Source of the DNA: Otis tarda
Lineage: Eukaryota; Chordata; Aves; Otidiformes; Otididae
Direction of reading: 5' to 3'
Assembly: GCA_026413225.1 (NCBI GenBank)
Contig: CM048557.1
Coordinates: 69,616,987-69,680,986 of the forward strand
Length of the DNA: 64,000 nt
Shown piece by piece: positions 25,700-35,600 of this stretch. Each line of letters starts with the position of its first letter. Position 1 is the first letter of the stretch. The notes beneath the pieces are model-generated. The model saw nothing but the letters and a program-made list of their open reading frames with translations, had not been told where the DNA came from and made no database searches. The position numbers and the translations under genes were made by a program.

Positions 25700-25800
25700 G
25701 TGAAAGTGCTAATTCAGCCTGGCATTTGCAAGCTCCAAAGAGTTGTTTTGTTCAAGGAGCCACTGAGCTGACAAAATTGAGTCTGAATTAGCATTTTCAC
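25700..25800. other. 101-bp inverted repeat with 18-bp arms
   Basis: GTGAAAGTGCTAATTCAG (25700-25717) and CTGAATTAGCATTTTCAC (25783-25800) pair over 18 positions, one as a G-U wobble, around a 65-nt centre. The centre has a further possible GCTCC/GGAGC stem. Homeobox-like TAATT cores lie in both arms. Confidence 0.55.
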
Positions 25801-26210
25801 CGCTTGTGGAGATGTAAGGAGGCAATGCGCCTTGCTTCCTTAGCATGGTGGGTGCCTCATGCATCTATTTCCAGTTGACGTTGTTACACTTTCTGTTTGT
25901 GGCAAGTGAAAAGTACCTATTACCTAAAGTATGGGATCCAGGGAAATCTTCAACTCAAGCCTTTTCCATTTGTAATTATGTCACACTTACTTGGCTGGAA
26001 GCGTGTCAATATATGAGGGCAGAAAGGAGAGTGCTGCAAATGGGTCCATTACTCAACTGCTCCATGATGCATGGATGAGAGAGTGGGAGAGGAAAACAAG
26101 GCAACTTGGAAAACTTTTCAAAGGATATCAGCATGATGACAAGGAAAGGTGGATTTAAATATTTGTCTTTCACTGCTTTCACTCAACCTGGGCATTTGCT
26201 TGTAACATTT

Positions 26211-26444
26211 AGAATTATAGAATCACAGGATGGTTTGAGTGGGAAGCCAAACCTTTCAAGGCCATCCAGTCCAACCCCCCTGCAAGGAGCAGGGACATCT
26301 CCAACCAAATCAGGTTGCTCAGAGCCCTGGCCAACCTGGCCTTGAACGTTTCCAGGGATGGGGCATCCACCACCTCTCTGGGCAACCTATTCCAGTGTCC
26401 CATCACCCTCAGCATAGAAATTTTTTTCCTAATATCTGATTTCT
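26211..26444 (-). mobile_element. CR1 LINE 3' fragment, first arm of an inverted pair
   Basis: An antisense copy from AGAATTATAGAATCACAGGA to TTTTTTTCCTAATATCTGAT. Its 5' end faces the 5' end of the + strand CR1 that begins 31 bp later, so the two share 3' sequences in inverted orientation. Confidence 0.92.
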
Positions 26445-26475
26445 AACTGGTATTTTAATTGTGGCACTTTCCAGT

Positions 26476-26995
26476 TGGAGATAGTGTGTCCAGTTCTGGA
26501 GCCCCCAACACAAGAAGGACATGGACCAGTTGGAAAGGGTCCAGAGGAGGGCCACCAAGATGATCAGAGGGCTGGAGCACCTCTCCTATGAGGACAGGCT
26601 GAGAGAGTTGGGGCTGTTCAGCCTGGAGAAGAGGAGGCTCCGGGGAGACCTGATAGCGGTCTTCCAATACCTCAAGGGGGCCTACAGGAAAGATGGGGAG
26701 AAACTGTTCAGTAGGGCCTGTTGTGATAGGACAAGGGGTAATGGGTTTAAATTAGAAGGAGGTAGGTTTAGATTAGATATTAGAAAAAAATTTTTTACAA
26801 TGAGAGTTGTAGAGCACTGGAACAGGTTGCCCAGAGAGGTGGTGGATGCCCCATCCCTGGAAGTGTTCAAGGCCAGGCTGGATGAGGCTCTGAGCAACCT
26901 GATCTAGTCAGGGATGTCCCTGCTCTTGCGGGGGGGTTGGACTAGATGACCTTTGAAGGTCCCTTCCAACTCTAACCATTCTATGATTCTATATA
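26476..26995 (+). mobile_element. CR1 LINE with end of ORF2, second arm of an inverted pair
   Basis: The element includes the tail of ORF2 ([20 protein letters not shown]-type sequence from 26515, then [20 protein letters not shown]) and the entire 3' UTR to TTCTATGATTCTAT. Its last 230 bp are complementary to the copy at 26211-26444. Confidence 0.94.
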
Positions 26996-28042
26996 AACAT
27001 ACATAGGTACTTATGCACACATATATAGGGGGAAGAGGGATCTTGGGATTGTATAAGTAGCATTTTATATTCAATATGTCGAAATAAATACGTATTTGAA
27101 AGACTTAATGGCCGATTCTGAAACGCTCTTCCACATTTAAATACCATACCAACACTGCGTTAGAGCAATCTCTTTATTGATGTAAACGGTGATCGTTTCT
27201 GCAGAGTTTTATGCTCACTTAAAGAGTGACAAAATCAGATAAGTGAGTTGCAGTATTATTTTGTTTTTCTGCAGTAGATTGATGAGAGAATGCTAATAGG
27301 AGATGCTGGTCTCACCAGCAAGATGGTGGGAAATAACATTTTCCAGAGTTGTGTCCCTGCGTGGGTGCAAGGCACTGAGCCTGCCTTTGAGATGGCCTCA
27401 AAAAACTCGTCTGCCTTGGGGTTCCTGTCTGAAACACTGAGACTGCCTTATCTCTGCTTTGCTCGGGGTTAGAGAGTTCACTGAATTTATATTGCGGGCT
27501 GGAATAATCTTGGATGCAGATAGAGATCCTTGGGATACGCTGTGACTCCCTAAATGGTAATGTTCTTCTCTCAGTTGTGTGTGCAACCTTCAGCCTCGGG
27601 TTTCTCCTGGGAATGTGGGACGTGCTTTCCGTATCTGACAAAACCCAGCCAGGGAAGTGCATCCGAGGTGCTCATGATGGTCTCTCTTGCATAGTTACAT
27701 TTGAGAAGAGCATCTTTTTGCCTTTTCCCATTGACTGTCACCTAGAAATGTTCTTTCAGCCCCCTTACCTTTTAGAGCTGGCAGCGGTTGCCCCACCTGA
27801 ACAAGGCAGTGGAGTCGGCCGCCGCTGCTCTGCCGTTGGGTGGGGAGAGGGCAGCCTGCCTCTGGGCAGCCGTGGGGATGGGGGGAGCCCTCCAGGCTGC
27901 CACGGGGAAGGAGCAGGATGTGTAAAGCAGGGCAGGCTGTAGCCTCAGGCATATGCTTACCTCTTCTCGTTTAACCAGCGGACACAAAGCTATTTTGCAT
28001 GGGCGTATTTGCTTCCAGATAGATTGGAGATGACACTACTGG

Positions 28043-28405
28043 TTGTATTAGTAATGTTAGGCTGATATCTCTATTTTCTCTTCTCCCAGTGCTCTGATAG
28101 CATGGGGGTGAGGAAGGGCTTGTAAATACCTCCAGAGACGGATAACAAACACTGAACTTTCGTGAATTATTTCGGTTACTTTTCAGTTGTCAGCAGCTCG
28201 GCCTAATTTAGGTGCTGTGACTTCCTATTTTTCACTTTGGAAATGACAAGTGCTTTAGCAGTGTATACTCTGTGATGATGCTTGATTAAGATTTGATCCC
28301 ACAAAACATTAGCCATGTGCTAAATGTGTGCATTGGGAGATTCAGTGACTTCCTGGGCATCATAGGGACACAGAATGGTTTTGGGTGGGAAGGGGCATTT
28401 AAAGG
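28043..28405 (+). repeat. Local duplication, copy 2 (empty CR1 site)
   Basis: This partner of 21149-21749 lies 6.9 kb downstream in the same orientation and intron. It lacks the 236 bp CR1 of copy 1 and runs into the antisense CR1 at 28371. The homologous part contains no coding frame I recognise. Confidence 0.88.
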
Positions 28406-28650
28406 CCATCCAGTCCAACCCCCCTGCCAGGAGCAGGGACATCTCCAACCAGATCAGGTTGCTCAGAGCCCCGTCCAACCTGGCCTGGAACGTTTCCAGG
28501 GATGGGGCATCCACCACCTCTCTGGGCAACCTGGGCCAGTGTTCCACCACCCTCAGTGTGAAAAATTTCCTCTTTATATCTAGCCTGAATCTACCCTCTT
28601 TTAGTTTAAAACCATTACCCCTTGTCCTAACACAGCAAGCCCTCTTAAAA
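28371..28650 (-). mobile_element. CR1 LINE 3' fragment about 100 bp upstream of the Ig4 exon
   Basis: An antisense copy from CACAGAATGGTTTTGGGTGG to about CCCTCTTAAAA. The first 35 bp are also present at the end of duplicated segment copy 1 (21715-21749), so this element predates that duplication. It ends 98 bp before the splice acceptor. Confidence 0.92.
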
Positions 28651-28748
28651 TTGTACATGTGCATAAAATGAAGCATGAAGTGTTTGCAAAGTCTGAATGT
28701 GCAAAATTTGTACTTTATTACAGTAAACTTTTTTTTTGCTTATTTCAG

Positions 28749-29078
28749 CCTTAAAAAAAGGACGTTTTTGGATCACGCCTGACCCATATCACAAAGATGA
28801 CAACATCCAGATTGGGCGAGAGGTGAAAATCTCCTGCCAGGTGGAAGCCATCCCTTCTGAAGAGCTGACGTTCAGCTGGTTTAAAAATGGACGTCCCTTG
28901 CGAAGCTCTGAAAGGATGGTCATCACACAGACTGACCCTGACGTTTCACCTGGCACCACAAACCTGGACATCATTGACTTGAAATTCACGGACTTTGGGA
29001 CATACACGTGTGTTGCGTCTCTGAAGGGAGGTGGCATATCGGATATCAGCATTGATGTCAACATCTCCAGCAGCACAG
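28749..29078 (+). CDS. MDGA2: MDGA2 internal exon encoding Ig-like domain 4
   Basis: This 330 bp exon (110 codons) is phase 1 at both ends. The acceptor is a T-rich tract ending TATTTCAG at 28741-28748, and the donor is GTAAGG from 29079. The last base of the preceding exon (G) completes the first codon to Ala, giving ALKKGRFWITPDPYHKDDN at the start. The Ig fold is marked by Cys 30 (VKISC), Trp 44 (FSWFKNG) and Cys 88 in the D-F-G-T-Y-T-C motif. One N-glycosylation sequon, N-I-S at exon residues 105-107, lies near the C-terminal edge. The length exceeds a minimal Ig domain because of the N-terminal linker. A CR1 copy ends about 100 bp upstream of the acceptor. Skipping this exon would keep the reading frame and remove exactly one domain. 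Confidence 0.9.
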
Positions 29079-29794
29079 GTAAGGAAGCTTTTTTTGATAT
29101 CAATTTTACGTCGATATGGCCAAGCTATGGCTTTCCTTTACTCAGGGAAAGGAGGTGTGTACACAGAGCATGTCTCACCATGAGGATATCCAAGCAGACC
29201 CTGTATCAACAACTGAGTCGCTTTCCTTAAAGGACAGAAACCCGACTAAGTGGCGCTTGGTACACTCTCCCAAGAACGCACTAGTATCTGATTTACCCAG
29301 ACGTGTCCTCTTTTACTGTCAGAGAAGTTATTGCTTCTATAAAAAGACTCTGGCCTTTATTTAGGGCTTCAAGGCATCCAAAGTCATGAAAAAATAGCTG
29401 GTAGGAAAATACAAGGAGAAAGAGAAGTCTGTTATGTTAACCAAACTGAATCCATCCAGCTACTCTAATTGAACAGAGGAAGGAGCTCTTTTGTCTTGAA
29501 GATTATGCGTTGCGTATCGGTGAGTCATGCTATTCTCAGGAGGCTAAAAGTTTAAGGTGTCTATTATGTATATTTCTAGATCAGTGATTGAAACATCTCT
29601 CTGATGAGCTACAGCCTTGGCTATTACTTTGATAATAAACGTCTTGTACTGCGGAGTAGGAATACGTAACACAATAGTAATTGCCGGCTTTTCTGGTTGC
29701 TAATAGCTGGTTTGTAACCAATAGATTTCATAGACTTTTCCCCCCAGTAATTAACTTTAATAACTGAGGGTAGTCCGTGTTAATAAATGCGCTA

Positions 29795-29832
29795 GATGCA
29801 GAATTGTTTTCTGGATGCAGAATTGTTTTCCT
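29795..29832. repeat. Two-copy tandem repeat, period 19 bp
   Basis: GATGCAGAATTGTTTTCTG is repeated immediately with one change at the end. Confidence 0.8.
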
Positions 29833-30412
29833 GCCAAAAAATTAGTTACAACCAAAAAAAAGGAATTGTCACTTGTTGATTTGTACAAAGAAGGATTAAA
29901 AAAAAAAGCATTTCTGTTTTCAGAGCACTATTTTATGTTAAAATGCAGAGGCAAGCAGCATCAGTATTGTATCTACTATCCATCCTGGCTTTTATAGGAA
30001 GCGTTGCTGTGCTTGTCCTTGGATTCTGCTTGTTATTCACTGGGGTAGTGCACGCATTGCGTGCCGTTCAGAAGTAAGACAAGGAACACACTAGAAAACA
30101 TTTTTGTAGCATAGAAAGAACATATTTAATAGACATCTTCTGAGCCCTTTTTTACGAAATACATTCAACTATATGCTTTCTACTCTTTCAAAAAGATTAA
30201 ATGCATGCTTTTGCCTCAAAGAGTATATCCACAGTTCTACTCTCCCAATTTTACAACATCAGTAATACTTTGCAAGTACATGTGACGTCTAAACAATCTC
30301 TCTTACAATGTTCATGATAAACTATTGTTTAAATTTTAATACGTGAACCTGCCCTCCATCTTCAGTATGATACTGGTACCATGGATCCTGCTTGAGTGCC
30401 ACATCACTTAGA

Positions 30413-30458
30413 CAATTTTTTTCCTAATATCTAATCTGAATCTGCCTCCCTCTATTTT
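30413..30458 (-). mobile_element. Inverted 46 bp CR1 piece abutting a sense CR1
   Basis: The piece runs from AATTTTTTTCCTAATATC to TGCCTCCCTCTATTTT and is the complement of CR1 sequence that also occurs in the sense copy at about 30672-30718. It joins the sense copy without a gap. Confidence 0.85.
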
Positions 30459-30916
30459 GTTGGAGAAGGTCCAGAGGAGGGCCATGAAGATAAGAGAGCT
30501 GGACCACCACTGTGAGGACAGGCTGAGAGAGTTGGGGCTGTTCAGCCTGGAGAAGAGGAGGCTCCGGGGAGACCTTAGAGTGGTCTTCCAGTGCCTAAAG
30601 GGGGCTACAGGAAAGATGGGACGAAACTCTTCAGCAGGGCCTGGTGTGACAGGACAAGGGCTAATGGTTTTAAAATAGAGGGAGGTAGATTTAGATTAGA
30701 TATTAGGAAAAAATTTTTTTACAATGCGAGTTGTAGAGCACTGGCCCAGGTTGCCCAGAGAGGTGGTGGATGTCCCAACCCTGGAAACATTCCAGGCCAG
30801 ATTGGATGAGGCTCTGAGCAACCTGATCTGGTTGGAGATGTCCCTGCTTCTTGCAAGGGGGTTGAACTAGATGATCTTTGAAGGTCCCTTCCAACCCTAA
30901 CCATTCTATGATTCTA
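30459..30916 (+). mobile_element. CR1 LINE with short ORF2 tail
   Basis: It starts at GTTGGAGAAGGTCCAGAGG and shows the ORF2 end (EKVQRRAMK, then [20 protein letters not shown]). It runs to ACCATTCTATGATTCTATTT. Small deletions in the GLEHL region break the ORF2 frame. Confidence 0.94.
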
Positions 30917-31159
30917 TTTTGAAACTTCTCACATGAGTCTGGAAGGTTTGCCCACTTAAAGGGTTGCATGAAGAATATTATGTACCACAGGGACATGAGA
31001 CAGAATTGACCTGTGGTTTGGATAGAAGCTTGGAAAGTAAAGCTGTGTGATTGAGTTAGGGGCCACTTAAGCAAAATGGGCAGGAATAAGCCCATGGGAC
31101 TAGATAGGAAGTGCCGAAGGGAACTAACCAGTGTCACTTCAAGACCATTTTATTATCTT

Positions 31160-31515
31160 TGAAAAGTTGTGGTGGCCTAAGGAGATAAAGCGAAGTCTGG
31201 AAAAACTGAAATTTTAGCCCTTCTTCCAAGAAAGCAGAAAAATGCAGAGGAGAACAGGCCAGTCATCCTCACCTCAGTCCCTGGGAAGGTCAGGGAGCAT
31301 GTTCTCCTAAAGCCATGTGAAGGACCGGGAGGTGACTGGTAACAACCAGCATGGATTACCAGAAACACATTGTGCCTGACCCAGCCTGGTTGCCTGCTGT
31401 CTCTGGGGACACGGGGAGGGAAGGGAAAGCTATTTGCCTTGGCTTCAGTAAAGCCTTCAGCAGTGTTTTGTAGCATCTTCACAGCCAAACTGGTGAAGCA
31501 TAGTTTGGAGAGGTG
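31160..31515 (+). mobile_element. Decayed CR1 ORF2 fragment (reverse transcriptase region)
   Basis: One frame reads ENRPVILTSVPGKVREHVLL near 31228-31300, matching the N-terminal reverse transcriptase block of CR1-like elements (NYRPVSLTSVPGK type). Downstream, broken pieces resemble QHGF, CLTNL and SKAF motifs at about 31345-31460. Stops and frameshifts are frequent. The piece may belong to the same old element as 31955-32652, with the middle lost. Confidence 0.65.
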
Positions 31516-31954
31516 AACTGGGCCTAAGGTGTGTTTGGAAAATGAGACACAGAGAGTCGTGTTCACTTAGAGTGTCAAAATTTGTGTGTGTGTAAGTGGG
31601 CAAGCAGTCAGGATTTACACAGTTCACCTTGCTGTGTCCCACCCGGAAACATAATGTGCACCTACAGAAACCTTGGGAGACAGGAGAAAAACACTAATTT
31701 TATTTAGTTTAGTTAGTTTATATTTTATTATTTGCTATTTATTTTCTATTTGTGTTATTGTTCAGAGATCCTTGAACATTTTACGTCTTTTTGCTGAATT
31801 TTATAATTATAAACCAGAAGGATTCATTTTCTGCTGTCTGATAACTCTTGGAATGGTTTTGCACATTTTTGTGGACTTCTAGTTAACTTCAGAATGATTA
31901 TGCTGGAGCAATGCAAGGAGCTTGAGGAGATAGTTGTGGAGGGCTATTCCCTTG

Positions 31955-32389
31955 CAGAGGTACAGGCTGGGGCTGCCTGGCCAGGGAGCAGTTCTGCAGG
32001 GTCCCAGTAGGTAGGGAGTGGACATGAGCAGAAGCATGCATTGGCAACAATGGAGGCCAATGGATACCGTGTCCAGTTTTGGACTCCCGGTGCAGGAGAG
32101 GTTTCAACAAACTTGGGGCGAGTCTAGCGGAGGTGGTGAAGATGGTCAAGAGCAGCTGGGAGAAGGGGGCTTGTCCCGCTTGGAGAAGAGGCTGCCCCAG
32201 GGCATCTAACAGCAACCGTCTCCTGCCTATAAGGGATGTCTCAAGAGGATGAAGCAGGGTTCTTCGCAGCAGTGTGTACTAGGAAGGTGAAAGGCAATGG
32301 GCTTGAGTTGAAATGGGAAGTTCAGACTGGTTATAAGGAGCAACATTTTCCCCATGAGGGCAACCAAGCAGGAAACAGAGACATTATGG
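31955..32389 (+). mobile_element. Older CR1, 5' part, interrupted by a young CR1
   Basis: Decayed matches run in CR1 order: GCAGTTCTGCAGGG, GACATGAGCAGAAGCATGC, AGGCCAATGG, CCGTGTCCAGTTTTGGACTC, TTGGAGAAGAGGCTG, GGCAATGGGC. The element continues after the inserted young CR1 at 32538. Confidence 0.7.
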
Positions 32390-32395
32390 GATCTC

Positions 32396-32531
32396 TGGAA
32401 ACATTCAAGGCCAGGTTGGACGGGGCTCTGAGCAACCTGATCTGGTTGGAGATGTCCCTGCTCCTTGCAGGGGGGTTGTGCTAGATGACCTTTAAAGGTC
32501 CCTTCCAACCCAAACCATTCTATGATTCTAT
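32396..32531 (+). mobile_element. Young CR1 inserted into an older CR1
   Basis: A 136 bp young CR1 end (TGGAAACATTCAAGGCC to ATTCTATGATTCTAT) is flanked on both sides by GATCTC (32390-32395 and 32532-32537), a likely short target-site duplication. Removing it joins the older CR1 in register. Confidence 0.85.
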
Positions 32532-32537
32532 GATCTC

Positions 32538-32652
32538 CATCCTGGGAGTTTTTGAAAACCTGAGTGTCCTGTTCTGACCACACTCTGGCCATGCTTTGAG
32601 CTGGAGCTTGGACTAGAGACCTGAGCTCCCTTCCCACCTCTGTTATACTGTG
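32538..32652 (+). mobile_element. Older CR1, 3' part after the interruption
   Basis: The sequence continues with CATCCTGGGAGTTTTTG, CCATGCTTTGAGCTGGAGC, TTGGACTAGAGACCTGAGCT and CCCTTCCCACCTCTGTTATA. These are the standard terminal blocks of an older CR1 subfamily similar to 16213-16351. Confidence 0.75.
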
Positions 32653-35600
32653 AAGACTGTAGGGATAGAGACATTAACCAACAGATTCATGGAGGAGGGA
32701 GCAACTTGTCTCTTGGCCAAAAGAAACATGTTCTTCAAGCTTATTAATGCACATCTTGCAAACAGGTAAAGAACAGAGAGGATTATTATAGGGTAAGAGC
32801 CGAGTTTGGCATGATGGATGGCAGTTGCATGCAAACTTTGTTACCTGCTTGCTAGGGCGAAGTGGACAGTGACATTTGTGCAGTCATGCATTGCCCATCT
32901 GGCAGAGAGTACCTGCTGTGTTATCGGTACTTGCTGGGCAGTCATTTGGGAAATTGATGGGATTTATTGGAAACATCCGTTGGATAGCTGTACCCATAAG
33001 CTCGTCACAATTTCTGCAGGGAGTGATGAATTATGTCAGCCCTTAAATTTACTGTCCCGTAACGCTCAAGAAAATCAGAAAGGGAGAAGAAAAGCTGGTG
33101 TTTGGGATCAGCCTTATTTAGCATCTTAAAAGAAATTCCACCTATTTGTGTGACTTCACTGCCCGATAAAATGGAAGCTGAAATAGTTCTGGTGTCCATT
33201 TGAAGGTCATTACTGATTCATCAGGATTCATTACTGCTCTGGTAATTATGAGCATAAGGCCTAGGCGAAAGCACGTTTTCCAAATGCCAGGACTTGCATG
33301 GATGTATTAATACCGCGCTGTGTGTCTGTTTGCTGGTTTTGAGGAGAATTCTCTTCCTGACGTGCTTGAGGTTCCTCCTGGAGTGACAGAGGGAGGCAGG
33401 AGGGGCTGTGGCACCTCGTGAGGAGGGAGGGAGATGGTTAGGTCTGCTCTGTCCCTCCAGCAGATTGCGAAGGGACGCGTGGCAGTGCAAGGAAAGTGCC
33501 AGACTCTTGGCATGCTCCATTTTCCGCTTGTTTAGCAGGAATATGTTTCCCTTGACATTTTGTACTTTCAGCTGGAAAGGCATAGGTTGATGTCCTGAGC
33601 ATCTTATATAAATGGACCTGAAGTAATCCCCTACCCGCCTCCCCCCGCGCCAGCTCCATAAAGTGGGTCACTGAAGAGTGGAGATGAAGACTCAAATGTT
33701 GACTCTTTGCCCTAGAAAGGTCTTGTCATCCATAAAACCAACCCTGGGCAAATGTTACTGAAAGATAGGGTGGCTCCTCTGTGTGTGTGCATGTCAGGGG
33801 GAATCTGAAGGCAGGAGATGTTAAAACAGCAGTAAAAACCACAGTAAAAGAGGGTCATGGTAAGCGAAAAGGAGAGGTGGATCAGGAGAGTGTGTTAGTC
33901 TTTGCAAGCAATCTTTTTCTCTGCCTTAAATATTGTATTCAAAGCAGGAAGAATAAAGCTTTAGGTGATGTGGTCTGCTCTGTTCAGTATGGGTTCTTAC
34001 GCTCTCTTTATCCCCCTAAAATCAGTGTCAGTGCAGTGGGAGATGTAACATCTGTCACTTCTGGCTTGCTCTCATCGTTCCCTGGAGGCAGGGTTGTGCG
34101 GTGAAGCCAGTTGTTATTGCAGGGGGTTATTTTATTTTATTCTCTGGTCGTGCTGCTCTGAATTGCAGCGAGAAGGGTTGGATGGAGGAGATGGCTGATA
34201 CTCCTGGGCTGGAGGTGGTGGTGACTCTTCTTTTCTGAAGAGAGTCCTTTTTACTGTTCCACTCCTACCCAGTGTGGGCACAATTGGATGTTCTACACAG
34301 CAAATATGTCAACCCAAGTCTTCGTCACTGGGTGAACCTGAAGACATGCTGAGTGTGCACCACCCTGGGTACTCTGGGGTAGGCACAATCCCCGAGGGGA
34401 ACATGGATTCTGGGCATGAGCACAGGGCGGGCTGGTGGCCTCCAGGTCTCTTCTTTCACCTCCAAGGCTAGTCATGTTGATGGGTTGATTTGGTTTTACG
34501 TAGGCACTGCTAGAGACAGGCAGAGAAATTCCTGAAGAACTGGAGTACACGAGGCTGTGTATTGTCCCTGCACTATGATGAAAGGGCTTTTGGGCTAAAC
34601 TAATCAGCTGTCTATTAAATAATGAATTAATTAAATGGCCAGGCTGATGTGTTAGGACATGTGGCCTTGATCTGTTTGGGAAGTGTGTGTCCTCTGGTCA
34701 TCTTGTTACTCCTTTGATGATACATGAGAGACCTTCATTTTAGTTCAAAATGTTTATTAATTCAAAATATTGCCTCTTTGCATAATAAAAAATGCATTTT
34801 TGAGAGATAATTAGTGGTTCAATTAAGGTATTTGTAAACCTTAAGCACTGTCCACAGTGATCATTCACAGGCAACCCTGAGAAGTACCAGGAAATAACCA
34901 GACATTTCATTATTGCAGTAAATTGATTGGTTTTGTGAGCCATTATCTTTGGAGTTTATCTTTGAAAGGAAGAGGTGAACAGAAGGGACAGATAAAGGCC
35001 GGATTTTGTTAAAAGGCTTTTCTTTTATAGTTGTATTTTAGTACTGAATATGCAGAGATTTTTCTTCTTAATTCCATCCCTGGGAGCCTCCGTCCCTTCC
35101 CATCAAAGAGCTTATGGCACGGCTGGCTGAGCTGCTTGGCTGCCGGCTTCTGCAGGGAACGCGGCGAGGATGGGTGACCCTCCTGCTGTTCAATACCTTC
35201 CCACCCCAGCACCTGGTCGCCCCCAGGAAATCTGATTTCTCCAGGATATATTTACCCACCATGGATTGACCTCGGCTTGGTTTCTGGGAGCAGGCACCCT
35301 CTTTAGTGGCCACATATTGCGAAGTCTCTTTATTCTTCTCCAGAGGGCTGTGGAGTTGGCTCGTTATCTTGCATAGCATGTGGCTCGTGGAGCTCCTCAG
35401 CATGACTCCGGTGAGATCATGGAAAGCTAATTTGGCTAATTTGCTGCTGGCTGTGTATATTCTGGGTTTAAAATGTGCCTCTTCAGAGTATGACTGCAGA
35501 GTACGGTGGTATTTTAAGGTATTAAAATTATGCTGAGGTGTAAGAACTAATTCTGGAATTATTTTATTTTCTAAGCCCATCTCTTATACCAGCCCTCACC

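Larger units (their letters stand above)
6646..28748 (+). other. 22.1 kb intron between the Ig3 and Ig4 exons
   Basis: This intron holds about ten CR1 copies in both orientations, a local direct duplication (21149-21749 and 28043-28405), an 18-bp-stem hairpin at 10027-10067, an inverted repeat at 25700-25800 and short simple repeats. Long stretches with no recognised repeat (6650-8640, 8870-11660, 12390-13790, 16360-21140, 23360-26210, 27000-28040) read as unique intron sequence. No exon signature was seen in them. Confidence 0.75.

Noticed and set aside
27775-27945. GC-rich patch with G runs, possible CpG island or G-quadruplex
   Set aside because: It is short, has few CpG, and shows no exon, TATA-like element or start signature around it.
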